Part shown: positions 26,537 through 35,128 of the stretch, piece after piece
How positions within the stretch are numbered: the first letter of the stretch is position 1
Layout of the letters: the number at the start of each line of letters is the position of its first letter
Assembly: GCF_963666015.1 (NCBI RefSeq)
Contig: NZ_OY762555.1
Location: 2,356,001 to 2,420,000, forward strand
DNA length: 64,000 nucleotides
Origin: an uncultured Sphaerochaeta sp.
GTDB lineage: Bacteria; Spirochaetota; Spirochaetia; Sphaerochaetales; Sphaerochaetaceae
Reading direction: 5' to 3'
The notes under the pieces: model-generated
The model's input: the letters and a program-made list of their open reading frames with translations, nothing else
Database searches by the model: none
Told to the model about the DNA's origin: nothing
Program-made: the position numbers and the translations under genes

Positions 26537-27141
26537 CCAACTTTATGAGTCAATGGGTCTACACCCCGGTGGTGAAAGACCATTTTATGAATCCCAGGAA
26601 TACCTGGCAGGAAGAAGAGAATTTCCAGGCAGATGGAATCGGTGAAGTAGGTTCCTTAGCTTGTGGCGACCAGATGCAGGTTCTGATCAAGGTCGAGAAT
26701 GATACCATTGCTGACCTGAGGTGGCTTACCTATGGGTGTGCCTCGGCAATTGCGAGTACCTCCATGATGAGTGAGATGGCAATCGGGATGAGTTTGGAGG
26801 AAGCCTACAACCTCTCCCCCAATATGATTACCGAAGCTCTTGGCGGACTACCTGAACATAAGTTCCACTGTTCTGTTCTGGGAGATAAAGCACTCAGGGC
26901 TGCAATTGATGACTATCTAGAGAAAGCGGGACGTGACAATCCTTTCAAGAACAATGTGGCAAAGATTATTTGTGAGTGTAAGCAAGTCACCGATGTACAG
27001 ATTGAGGACCTTGTGAAGCGAGGGGAAGCAAAAACTCTGGAACAGCTGCAGGAGATTACCGAATTTGGTACGGTCTGTGGTAAGTGCAAGCAACAGGTCA
27101 GTGACCTGTTTGATGAGTTCAAGCACATCTATAACGTATAA
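26533..27141 (+). CDS. NifU-like Fe-S scaffold (IscU domain + BFD-like domain)
   Basis: A 202-residue scaffold. The N-terminal IscU-type domain has its three cluster cysteines in LACGDQM, YGCASAIAS and KFHCSVLG. The C-terminal BFD-like [2Fe-2S] domain has CECK and CGKCK. The Nfu domain at the end of full NifU is missing, so this is a shortened NifU. It overlaps the cysteine desulfurase gene by 4 nt. No iscR, hscA or isc ferredoxin is nearby, so this looks like a minimal NIF-type Fe-S assembly pair typical of anaerobes. Confidence 0.92.
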   Translation: MTNFMSQWVYTPVVKDHFMNPRNTWQEEENFQADGIGEVGSLACGDQMQVLIKVENDTIADLRWLTYGCASAIASTSMMSEMAIGMSLEEAYNLSPNMITEALGGLPEHKFHCSVLGDKALRAAIDDYLEKAGRDNPFKNNVAKIICECKQVTDVQIEDLVKRGEAKTLEQLQEITEFGTVCGKCKQQVSDLFDEFKHIYNV

Positions 27142-27163
27142 GAACCGATCCTCACAGATACAT

Positions 27164-27191
27164 GAGAAGGCGGCCCTTGGGCCGCCTTCTC
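27164..27191. terminator. bidirectional terminator hairpin
   Basis: A very stable GC-rich hairpin of about 12 pairs around CTTG (GAGAAGGCGGC / GCCGCCTTCTC) between the convergent NifU-like and tagaturonate epimerase genes. T tracts are poor on both sides, so termination may be partly Rho-dependent. Confidence 0.65.
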
Positions 27192-27205
27192 TCTGAGTAC
27201 CTAAT

Positions 27206-28699
27206 TTACTTCTTGAATTCAAGCAAGGAGAGATGTCTGCTTATATGTTTATCGAGTAATTGTTTATAATATTCTTCTTCCTTGGAGAGCAAGCTGAAGA
27301 AGGATTCCTTGAACAGTTTCTTTCCTTCTTCATCCACATCCTCAAGCAGATACCCATAGGTGATATGAAGCAATTGCCGGGCATTGTCATCGTTGAGGTA
27401 AGAGGGGAGGTCCTCATCTTTCATTGACTCCAATTCCTGGATTTTCCCAATATCAGTGGTAACGTGATAGAAAGCCTTTGCATCACCAAAACGGTTGGTT
27501 GCATGTGCATGCATCCTCCGATAGAGAGCGGGATCTTTCTGGGCGACCAACCGAACCGCTTCAAGCCAATTGGTACCCGCTGTCTTAACGTGAAAACTTC
27601 CCTTGATCGTCCTCCCTAGAATGGGAAAGATGGAGAATTTGTCACTGCCTGAGTGGATGCTGAGTCGGTAGCGGTACTGTTTTGCAATAGCAACATGCAA
27701 GACCAGTTGCCTCTCAAACTCAGCAGTGTCCCCTATGTAGTCGATACCTTTCTGGAACTCCCCTACAAACCGAGGAGCAAGGGTAGAGATGATCACATGC
27801 CGTCTTTTGAGTTCCTTCGCAATGAAAAGATGGCTCTTAGGGTCGGTCGGAGTGTCAGTCTCATCAATGGAAATCTCAAAGTCTATCGCCCGCTCTGAGT
27901 GCAATATATGCTGTTCATAGATGATCTGTATGAAATCGAGCGCTTTATGGTAGGTCAGGATATCGCGCCTTAACGAGGGGAGGTCAAGCTTCAGTGTTGA
28001 GGCTCCGATTGAAAACTCCTGTTCCGCATACAAACCCTCATATACCTCCCGTATCTCACAGTCCAATGCTTCATAGCGTGTAAGAATCTCCTCATCATCC
28101 AGGTTCTGGATGGTGGGATCTATCTGCTCCGATGAGTCCAGGGTAATCATGGTAGCTCCGTCCTCCAAAGCCTTCCTGATCTCCTCACTTTTTTTCAAGT
28201 GGTCCCCATCGGCACCAAAACCATAGGTGTACCCCTCTTGGAATACTGCATATGAAGCGGCATCAATCACATCATTGAAGGTCCTATTGGTGAAGTTCAA
28301 TTCCCTGATGCTCTGTTGTGCAAAAACGGGAAAAACCGAAGTACCCTCCAGAGCCTTGATATGTCCAGGGGTAGCCACACCGAGGCGGTCTCCCAACCCG
28401 ATGGAAGGCCGCTTGGTTGTGTTTGCAACCGGGTGGGTAAACGGCAGATACGTATTCAAGACCAGGCGATTCTCATGGTTCAGAGGACAGATTTTACAGT
28501 CCTGTTCTGTTTCCCCTTCCAGTTCCTCAAATATCGAACCAGAACCAGAGGCAATGAGATACCGGTTCTCTCCTGCCTTGATCATGGCAATCGTACAACT
28601 ACCAAGGTTGGTACGTGATTTTTCATATACAAATACCTTGCTCTTCAGCCGACTCTCCAGGTACTGAATATTTAATGTACGTTCCTCATAGATTTCCAT
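27206..28699 (-). CDS. uxaE: tagaturonate epimerase UxaE family
   Basis: A 497-residue enzyme of the family that interconverts D-tagaturonate and D-fructuronate in galacturonate breakdown. Recognised blocks: IGLGDRLGVATPGHIKAL, YGFGADGDHLK, LDSSEQIDP, EISIDETDTPT, IISTLAPRFVGEFQKG, IHSGSDKFSIFP and FHVKTAGTNWLEA. It implies pectin or galacturonate use, in keeping with plant-polysaccharide fermentation by Sphaerochaeta-type spirochaetes. It follows the TGS/uridine kinase gene by 18 nt on the same strand and is likely co-transcribed. No other uronate gene is in the window. Confidence 0.85.
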   Translation of the reverse strand: MEIYEERTLNIQYLESRLKSKVFVYEKSRTNLGSCTIAMIKAGENRYLIASGSGSIFEELEGETEQDCKICPLNHENRLVLNTYLPFTHPVANTTKRPSIGLGDRLGVATPGHIKALEGTSVFPVFAQQSIRELNFTNRTFNDVIDAASYAVFQEGYTYGFGADGDHLKKSEEIRKALEDGATMITLDSSEQIDPTIQNLDDEEILTRYEALDCEIREVYEGLYAEQEFSIGASTLKLDLPSLRRDILTYHKALDFIQIIYEQHILHSERAIDFEISIDETDTPTDPKSHLFIAKELKRRHVIISTLAPRFVGEFQKGIDYIGDTAEFERQLVLHVAIAKQYRYRLSIHSGSDKFSIFPILGRTIKGSFHVKTAGTNWLEAVRLVAQKDPALYRRMHAHATNRFGDAKAFYHVTTDIGKIQELESMKDEDLPSYLNDDNARQLLHITYGYLLEDVDEEGKKLFKESFFSLLSKEEEYYKQLLDKHISRHLSLLEFKK

Positions 28700-28717
28700 G
28701 TAGATTCTCCTATCTAC

Positions 28718-30418
28718 TCAAATAACCCCGAACTCACTTCCCCCGATGAATTCCCTGAGTAAGGAGTCCTCGGGTACCAAGGTATCGGGAATCGGATTGA
28801 CATGCTCCAAGAACCTGAGCAATCTTCTGGCTGTCTCATAGGCAGCACCTGCTGAGGGTTTTACCATCTTCAGCAACGGTTGTGCATAGGTGGTGAGTAC
28901 CCCCAGCTCATAGTCCAATGCACTATTGATCATGACATTGGCATTGTTCTGGTACGGGAAAATGTACTTGTTTTCTCCCCGTTCCACCGAAGGCCACATA
29001 TTCAAGGTAGCTGTTGCATTTGCTCCACGGGTTCTGTTGTCACGGATCATACGCCGTATGATCCGGTTGTCCGTGGTGCTGATTCTGTTGTGGTCGTCGA
29101 GATTCAATTGGGTCAAGGCCGAGATGTAGACCCTGAAAAGCAAATCCTTATCCAAGCTAGCAGTCAGCTTAGGATTCATACCATGAATACCCTCAATAAT
29201 TAAAATGGTCCGCTTATCCAAATGTACGGGTTGCTCATCATAGGTGCGGGTAAGAGTCTTGAAATCATAGAGGGGCAAGTGCACTTCCTTCTTTGCAAAT
29301 AGATTTGCCAAATCCTCTTGGAACCGGGCAACATCAAGAGCCTCAAGAGCTTCAAGATCAGGCTTTCCTTCTTCATCCTTTGGTGCTTGAGCTGGAGGAA
29401 GATAATAGTTGTCCAACGATATCTTGATGGTCTTCTTGCCTAGGACCTGTAATTGGATTGACAGCTTATGGGCGAATGTAGTCTTGCCTGACGAGGAAGG
29501 TCCAGCGACAAGAACTGCTTTCACGCTGCTATGAAGGTGTATCTGGTCTGCGATGCTTGCAATCTTCTTCTGTTGCAATGCTTCAGCGAGTCGAATGAAG
29601 GACTCAACCGTGTTCTGGTTGCCCATCTGATTCAGCTGGCCCAACGACTGAACATTGAGGATGGAGCCCCAAGCCTTATACTCCCGATAGATGGAGAAGA
29701 GCAGTGGATTGTCGACGAAGGGGTCAAGTCCAATGACGTTGTGTGAACGTGGATAGCGGAGAAGCATCCCCCGTTCCTGATATGGCTTGAGCTCCCAGAC
29801 CTGCATCAGGCCTGTCTTGCTGAGCAAAGGTTCGTATGAGACGTCCATATAACCCTGCAATCGATAGAGATTTACCTTGGGGTCATTGCGAGTCGAGAGT
29901 AGGGCGGCAGTCTGTTCATGGTGGTTGTTCTCAAAGTAAGAAAGTGCTTTCTCATAGGGGAGCAACACCTCCTCGATGGGAAGGTTCTGCTCAACCAGGG
30001 AGTGCATGGCTTTTTCAATTGCTTTTATATCTGCATTGTTCAGGGTATGGTCATCATCAAAACTGAAATAATACCCATCACCAAGGGAGTGTCCTATGAC
30101 CAGTCTCCGATTGGGGTAGAGCATGGAGACAGCGGCACAGAGAAGATAGCAGAGGGAGTGTCGGTACATCCTCTTTCCCATGTCTCCAAAAAGTCGTACT
30201 GGCTCAAGGGTACAATCTGCAACCAAGGCTCTTGAGCAAGAGTGGAGTTCATGGTTCACCAAGGCTCCAATATATGGATTTTCTCTATAGGTCTGTTCTT
30301 TGCATGATTCAACCACCTCTGCCTCAACCAAGGCATCTTCTACGGTGGATCCAGTGGGGAGTTGCAGATGTTGTTGCTTGATGTTTACTGTAATGCTCTT
30401 CATGTTGCTATCATACAA
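28718..30418 (-). CDS. TGS/ThrRS-like domain fused to uridine kinase
   Basis: A 566-residue fusion. The N-terminal ~60 residues resemble a TGS domain (IKQQHLQLPTGSTVEDAL). Next comes a region like the second additional domain of threonyl-tRNA synthetase (HSLCYLLCAAV, IGHSLGDGYYFSFD). The C-terminal half is a phosphoribulokinase/uridine kinase domain with Walker A AGPSSSGKTTFA near residue 308 and KISLDNYYLPP. It is known in spirochaetes and thermophiles as a nucleoside kinase; substrate is probably uridine or cytidine. Start TTG 30418 has GGAAG 6 nt upstream; the ATG at 30403 is an alternative with poorer spacing. Confidence 0.85.
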   Translation of the reverse strand: MYDSNMKSITVNIKQQHLQLPTGSTVEDALVEAEVVESCKEQTYRENPYIGALVNHELHSCSRALVADCTLEPVRLFGDMGKRMYRHSLCYLLCAAVSMLYPNRRLVIGHSLGDGYYFSFDDDHTLNNADIKAIEKAMHSLVEQNLPIEEVLLPYEKALSYFENNHHEQTAALLSTRNDPKVNLYRLQGYMDVSYEPLLSKTGLMQVWELKPYQERGMLLRYPRSHNVIGLDPFVDNPLLFSIYREYKAWGSILNVQSLGQLNQMGNQNTVESFIRLAEALQQKKIASIADQIHLHSSVKAVLVAGPSSSGKTTFAHKLSIQLQVLGKKTIKISLDNYYLPPAQAPKDEEGKPDLEALEALDVARFQEDLANLFAKKEVHLPLYDFKTLTRTYDEQPVHLDKRTILIIEGIHGMNPKLTASLDKDLLFRVYISALTQLNLDDHNRISTTDNRIIRRMIRDNRTRGANATATLNMWPSVERGENKYIFPYQNNANVMINSALDYELGVLTTYAQPLLKMVKPSAGAAYETARRLLRFLEHVNPIPDTLVPEDSLLREFIGGSEFGVI

Positions 30419-30463
30419 GGTGGTCTTCCCGTAAACAAGAGTAAAGCGTTTTTGTCGGGTTTG

Positions 30464-30472
30464 TGCTATACT
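30464..30472 (+). promoter_or_regulatory. extended -10 promoter before AOR-like gene
   Basis: TGCTATACT matches an extended -10 element; no good -35 is visible. Transcription would start near 30479, just before the palindrome at 30483. Confidence 0.5.
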
Positions 30473-30482
30473 ACTGTTTTAG

Positions 30483-30502
30483 TCCAGAGTCATGACTCTG
30501 GA
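30483..30502. promoter_or_regulatory. 20-bp perfect palindrome at transcript 5' end
   Basis: TCCAGAGTCATGACTCTGGA is perfectly palindromic and sits at about +4 to +23 of the predicted transcript. It may be a repressor operator or, in RNA, an 8-bp hairpin with a CATG loop. Confidence 0.6.
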
Positions 30503-30531
30503 TTGACAGCCGACTGGGAGGTAGGTACCTT

Positions 30532-32274
30532 TTGTACATGAGGAAGAAGCTTCATCTGGCGTTTCCCTATCGCCAACGTTTCATATTACATATAGATTTG
30601 GAATCAGAAACATATACAAGTATACCGATGGAAGAGGAAGAAGCAAAGCTCTACCTCGGAGGAAGGTTGCTTGCCCTGATGCTCTGGGACCGTTTTGCTG
30701 AGTATGACCAGATGGGGGAGGAGTGTTATGAGCGGGGTAACCCTGTTGTATTTGCACCTGGTGCTGCAGTTGATACACCACTGAGCTACTGCAACTCCTT
30801 CACCGTAGTAACCAAGAGTCCTGTCACAGGGGCTCTGTCAGTCTCCAGCGCAACCTCTTCTCTTTCAGGAGCCATTGTTGGCTGTGGGTATGCTGCATTG
30901 GTGATAACCGGCCGCAGCAGAAAGTTGTGCAGTTTTTCCATTGCAGATGGGGAAGTTGCCTTCAGCGATGCCGAGATGTATCATAACCACACCACAATCG
31001 AAGTTGCAAAGAAAGTAGCGAAAGAGCATATGGTTGTCATAGGCCCTGCAGGGGAACACTTCGTGCCCTTTGCCTCCCTTTATGCAAACAACCAGAACAT
31101 AACCCAAGGCGGGGTGGGGTGTGTCTGTGGGATGAAGAACATCAAGTTTTTTACGTTTTCTCCCCATAACCATGGAAGGGAAGCCTATGATTCACATAGA
31201 TTAGGTCTCCTAAACCAATCCTATCTGAAGGACCTTGGAAAGACCAGAATGGGAAAGGCAATAGCCCAAGAGGGGTCGATCGCCTTGCTTTCAAAGGCAA
31301 ACCATCATGGATGGGCTGCAATTGATACCTATTCCATGCGCGTTGATGGAAGGCTTTGGGGACTCTGTACCCGTAGTGTACCAAAAGGGATTTCTCTTGA
31401 CGATCCCTCATTCCCTATATGCCAGAATAATGCCCCTCTGGATTTGGAAAGTGCAATGGCACTGGGTTCCAATTTGGAACTCTTTGACAGTAGAAGTGTG
31501 CAACAGGTTGTCCACCGTTGTTTGGAAAATGGTTTGGAAGTAGTGAGTACCGGTGCAGTGCTTGCTTGGGCAAGAGCATGCCGAAGGGAAGGGAAGCTGA
31601 GCTTCCTTCCAGACCTACAGCGTTCAACAGCGGTACTCTATCTCCGTCTTCTTGATGCGATTGCCTATAAAAGAGGATCTGGGGAGCAGCTGGGTATAGG
31701 ACTCAGGGCATTGGTGAATCAATATGGGGGAGCAGAACATGCATTCATGGTTGATGGGCTGCCTTTGCCTCCCTATGACTATCGCGCACTCCCGGTGCAA
31801 GCTCTGCTTGTATCCATTGGAAGGAGAAGTGTGGTGCTAGGGGAGCTTTTATGGGGAAATCACTACCACAGGGGAAGGGAGCGCCGCCTTGTTTCGTGGG
31901 CTCTCTATGTGCAGAGGCTCACCTATGCCTGTGAGAGTGTAGGCTTGTGTCCTTGGGTTACGCTTCCCAGTTTCAATCATCGACTCTTTCACTTCCCGCA
32001 TTTCTCATTTGCAAGAAAAAATTTCTCGAGATTAGCCCTACTGGCCTCGCTGGGGGAGGGATATGAGATCAGTGCACATGCCATACGCTCGTATGGAGAC
32101 GAGGCCCTGCATCTGCAAGCAACCCTTGATGACAGACTCCTGTATCGCAAAGGTCGCTATGGTTCCCTTCCTGATCAATTGTTGGTTAATGGAAAAAGCA
32201 ATTTTCGTTCAGCCCAGGTAGTTCCCTTGGCTCGGTTGCTTGATGCTTACTGGTCGGTACTTGGGAGAAAATAA
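30532..32274 (+). CDS. aldehyde:ferredoxin oxidoreductase-like protein lacking Fe-S cysteines
   Basis: A 580-residue relative of the tungsten-pterin AOR family. The N-terminal domain is recognisable: LGGRLLALMLWDRF, NPVVFAPGAAVDTPLSYCNSFTVVTKSP, GYAALVITGRSRK, IGPAGEHFVPFAS and GGVGCVCGMKNIKFF. Where true AORs have the CxxCxxxC ligands, this protein reads DGRLWGLCTRSV with one cysteine only. It therefore probably lacks the [4Fe-4S] cluster and may have lost electron transfer. Start TTG 30532 follows GGGAGG and TAGG; ATG 30538 is the alternative. Its 3' end overlaps yfcE on the other strand by 28 nt. Confidence 0.7.
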   Translation: MYMRKKLHLAFPYRQRFILHIDLESETYTSIPMEEEEAKLYLGGRLLALMLWDRFAEYDQMGEECYERGNPVVFAPGAAVDTPLSYCNSFTVVTKSPVTGALSVSSATSSLSGAIVGCGYAALVITGRSRKLCSFSIADGEVAFSDAEMYHNHTTIEVAKKVAKEHMVVIGPAGEHFVPFASLYANNQNITQGGVGCVCGMKNIKFFTFSPHNHGREAYDSHRLGLLNQSYLKDLGKTRMGKAIAQEGSIALLSKANHHGWAAIDTYSMRVDGRLWGLCTRSVPKGISLDDPSFPICQNNAPLDLESAMALGSNLELFDSRSVQQVVHRCLENGLEVVSTGAVLAWARACRREGKLSFLPDLQRSTAVLYLRLLDAIAYKRGSGEQLGIGLRALVNQYGGAEHAFMVDGLPLPPYDYRALPVQALLVSIGRRSVVLGELLWGNHYHRGRERRLVSWALYVQRLTYACESVGLCPWVTLPSFNHRLFHFPHFSFARKNFSRLALLASLGEGYEISAHAIRSYGDEALHLQATLDDRLLYRKGRYGSLPDQLLVNGKSNFRSAQVVPLARLLDAYWSVLGRK

Positions 32275-32792
32275 TATTGAAGACCGGCTATTGGTTGGTC
32301 TTCAGTGAGAGAGCGTATACTGATCCCCTCTTCATCCAGTAGTGCATAGGTAGGACCGAGGGGTGTTCTTGGGTAGGTTGTTGACCCAGGGTTCACCCAG
32401 ATGACCCCATCCTCTCCCCTCTGGAGTTTTGGCGTGTGGGTATGACCGCTGATAAAAATGTCCCCTGGTTTCAGATTCTGACCAAAAGGGGATTGAATTC
32501 TGTCCCCGTGGGTAATGAATATGGTTCGTCCCTGCCAGTCGATGCGTCTTTTCTGGGGAGGTAGGGGAATTCCTGCATTACTGAATTCATAGCTGCTGTC
32601 ACAGTTGCCCCTTACCAGGATTAGATGTGAGATATTCCTGAGCAGTATCTGGAAATCTGTGTGACCAGAGGGACAGAGATCTCCTGCAATCAAGATTGAT
32701 TCTGCTTGGTGCTCACGAGCTTGTTGATCAAGAAGCGTGAGGGCGTGAATCGAACCATGTACATCGCTGGCGAGCAAGAGAGTTTTGGACAT
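32247..32792 (-). CDS. YfcE-type metallophosphoesterase
   Basis: A small calcineurin-like phosphodiesterase, 181 residues. Metal-binding motifs are in order: ASDVHGS, AGDLCPSG, RGNCDSSYE, ITHGD and SGHTHTPK. Members act on phosphodiester model substrates; the physiological substrate is unknown. Its last 28 bases run antisense to the end of the AOR-like gene, a real convergent overlap because both C-termini look complete. Confidence 0.88.
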   Translation of the reverse strand: MSKTLLLASDVHGSIHALTLLDQQAREHQAESILIAGDLCPSGHTDFQILLRNISHLILVRGNCDSSYEFSNAGIPLPPQKRRIDWQGRTIFITHGDRIQSPFGQNLKPGDIFISGHTHTPKLQRGEDGVIWVNPGSTTYPRTPLGPTYALLDEEGISIRSLTEDQPIAGLQYYFLPSTDQ

Positions 32793-32857
32793 GAAATCTC
32801 CTGATTTTTCTTTGCTAAAGACAAATGCTTCTTGTGATGTATGAATAATACTGGTAG

Positions 32858-32863
32858 TATAAT
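32858..32863 (+). promoter_or_regulatory. -10 element before alpha/beta hydrolase
   Basis: A perfect TATAAT, 42 bp before the start codon, in AT-rich DNA. TTGTGA at 32832 is 20 nt upstream, too far for a standard -35, so the -35 is uncertain. Confidence 0.5.
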
Positions 32864-32904
32864 ACGAGAATTATATAAAAAAATATATAGGGAAGGAGGC
32901 TCAA

Positions 32905-33831
32905 ATGGCTACCATCCGTGAGCTGTCTTGCAGCGATGGAGAACGCGTAATGTATCGCGTATGGGTTCCAGAGGGGTCAAAGGTTGAGGCTGTTCTTCTC
33001 ATTCTGCATGGTATGGCTGAACATAGCCAACGATATGATGCATTTGCCACATTTTTAAATTCCAAGGGAATTGCCGTCTATGCTCCTGATCATCGTGGAC
33101 ATGGGGAGACTGTGAAAAATGATGGGGAAACCCTTGGCTGGTTTGCCGATCGGGATGGTTGGCAACGAGTGGTGAGAGATGCCTATGAGTTGACGAATAT
33201 AATCCTCGCTGAATATCCCAGTCACAGTCTTTTCTTGCTTGGCCATAGCATGGGCTCTTTCCTCGCAAGAAGTCTCATGGTGCAATACTCTGACCTTTTT
33301 GATGGTGTCATGCTTATGGGTACCGGTGCATCCCAAGGATTACTTGGAAGGATTGGCAAGATGATTGCCCGCAGTCACATCAATAAACATGGTTCGAAGC
33401 ACCCCGATGCACAACTTGATAAGATGAGCTTTGGCGCATACAACAAGAAGATACCGAATGCAAAGACGTCATTCGATTGGCTGAGTAGGGATGCTGAACA
33501 AGTAGCAAGATATATAGAGGATCCTTTGTGTGGATTTGTCTGTACCTCAGGGTTCTTTGCTGACTTGTTGGATGGGGTGGAGATAGCCAATGATGTTGAG
33601 ATGGCGAAGAAGCTTCCCTCAGATCTCTCTCTCTTGGTTATCAGTGGGAGTGAGGATCCAGTAGGAGGGTTCTCCAAAGGAGTGCGTAAGGTATATGAGC
33701 TCTATCGTAGTTGTGGCATTTCTGATATAACCCTGAATTTGGTTGAAGGTGCACGGCATGAATTATTGCAAGAAACCAATAGGGAGCAGACGGCACAATA
33801 CCTCTTTTCCTGGATGAAGCAGAGGCTGTGA
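32905..33831 (+). CDS. alpha/beta hydrolase, monoacylglycerol-lipase-like
   Basis: A 308-residue serine hydrolase of the Hydrolase_4 type. It has the oxyanion region LILHGMAEHSQRY, the RGHGET motif, the nucleophile elbow LLGHSMGSFLAR, the acid in ISGSEDPVGG and the histidine in EGARHELLQE. No signal peptide, so it is cytoplasmic. The family cleaves monoacylglycerols or lysophospholipids; the substrate here is not known. AAGGAGG precedes the ATG. It is directly followed by the YihY-type gene, suggesting membrane-lipid related work. Confidence 0.88.
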   Translation: MATIRELSCSDGERVMYRVWVPEGSKVEAVLLILHGMAEHSQRYDAFATFLNSKGIAVYAPDHRGHGETVKNDGETLGWFADRDGWQRVVRDAYELTNIILAEYPSHSLFLLGHSMGSFLARSLMVQYSDLFDGVMLMGTGASQGLLGRIGKMIARSHINKHGSKHPDAQLDKMSFGAYNKKIPNAKTSFDWLSRDAEQVARYIEDPLCGFVCTSGFFADLLDGVEIANDVEMAKKLPSDLSLLVISGSEDPVGGFSKGVRKVYELYRSCGISDITLNLVEGARHELLQETNREQTAQYLFSWMKQRL

Positions 33832-33833
33832 CC

Positions 33834-35075
33834 ATGTCTTATAAAAGTATTGTTCAGCAGAATCTAAAGCGGCTGAGTACCTTTTTCTCAGCCGTGTTTA
33901 GACAGGCCATGAAAGATAATTTTCTCAACTCTGCTTCAGGGTTGGTCTACTCTACGCTCTTGGCAATTGTTCCTGCTGCAACCTTTCTCTTCACCTTCTT
34001 CAATGCTTTTGGTGTCATGGAACCGTTGGTGAGTTTTCTCTCCCAGTGGTTCACGGAATTGGCGGGAGAGGAGGCAGGAGGACAGTTGATGATCCTCCTG
34101 ACCCAGTATACCCGTAATGCAACCAGTCTGGGAGTTGTTGGTCTCATATCCTTCCTGATCACTATGGTTCTCTTGATCAATAAGGTGTGGATTGTGATCA
34201 ACCGGATATACCGCTCTAGCAGAAGTCGGAACGCCCTGAAACGATTTGCAGGCTATATTTCATTCTTAATTGTAGCAACCTTATTGCTTGCAGCGTACGT
34301 AAGTGCACAATCCATTCTTACTTCCTGGTACCTCAATCTGATCGGGGTGACCCTAGGCCGATGGTCTGTCGCTGCCTCTGCCATTGCCCCGAGCTTCATC
34401 GTGGCCTTGGTTATTTTCCTGCTCATATACCTTGTTCCCAATACAAAGGTCCGTTTCGATTCAGCAATTCTTGGAAGTATCGCAGGATTGTTGGTGATCA
34501 ATATATTCAGCAAGCTGACCTCCTTGTTGACCTCAATGGCGAGCAGGTTCTCAGTCATCTATGGCTCTTTTGCAGCCATCTTCCTGTTCTTGTTCTTCTG
34601 TTATGTTTTTTGGGCAACAGTGTTCTTCAGTGTGGAGCTTGCCTATGTGCATCAGTTCAGGCCAGAAGTGTCCAGTTTTCGTGGGCTGCCCCAAAGTCCA
34701 GCACTGCAGTTATCTGAAGGAACCAACATCATGATGCTTATTGGGAGCAATTTTCGTGAAGGGAAGGGTGCTACCTCCACCAAGGAGCTGCTTGACCGCC
34801 TCGCAATCCCCTACAATCGGTTGCAAGGCTTCCTTGGACTCCTGACCCAACTACAGTTCATCACCCCCACCAACAGCAGCCAAACCAGTTATATCCCCAA
34901 GCAACCGCTTGATACCCTTCGTCTGCAGGACTTGGTAAAAGGGCTGTATGGTATGGAAACCATCGATGAGGTTGAGCACGATACTGCCGGAGAGGCAGTA
35001 GCTGAGCAGGTACAGGACAGGGGTGTATCTGCGTTGGGGAACCTAACGATTGAACAACTGTTACAAAGAATCTAG
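33834..35075 (+). CDS. YihY/BrkB-family inner-membrane protein
   Basis: A 413-residue membrane protein with six predicted helices in the first ~285 residues and a soluble C-terminal extension with a winged-helix-like part (STKELLDRLAIPYNRLQGFLGLL). Family features: NSASGLVYSTLLAIVPAATFLF, and VIYGSFAAIFLFLFFCYVFW near the last helix. Older names call it ribonuclease BN, which is not supported. A role in lipid movement or envelope integrity is suspected for the family. ATG 33834 has GAGG with 8-nt spacing; a GTG at 33828 overlaps the previous stop and is less likely. Confidence 0.88.
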   Translation: MSYKSIVQQNLKRLSTFFSAVFRQAMKDNFLNSASGLVYSTLLAIVPAATFLFTFFNAFGVMEPLVSFLSQWFTELAGEEAGGQLMILLTQYTRNATSLGVVGLISFLITMVLLINKVWIVINRIYRSSRSRNALKRFAGYISFLIVATLLLAAYVSAQSILTSWYLNLIGVTLGRWSVAASAIAPSFIVALVIFLLIYLVPNTKVRFDSAILGSIAGLLVINIFSKLTSLLTSMASRFSVIYGSFAAIFLFLFFCYVFWATVFFSVELAYVHQFRPEVSSFRGLPQSPALQLSEGTNIMMLIGSNFREGKGATSTKELLDRLAIPYNRLQGFLGLLTQLQFITPTNSSQTSYIPKQPLDTLRLQDLVKGLYGMETIDEVEHDTAGEAVAEQVQDRGVSALGNLTIEQLLQRI

Positions 35076-35128
35076 AGAGTGCTTGCCTCTTTCCAGCAAC
35101 AAAGGATACTCTACATGAGGAGGCTCCC

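Noticed and set aside
33834..35075. Ribonuclease BN annotation for the YihY-type gene
   Set aside because: That name came from an early misassignment; the protein is an integral membrane protein without nuclease motifs.
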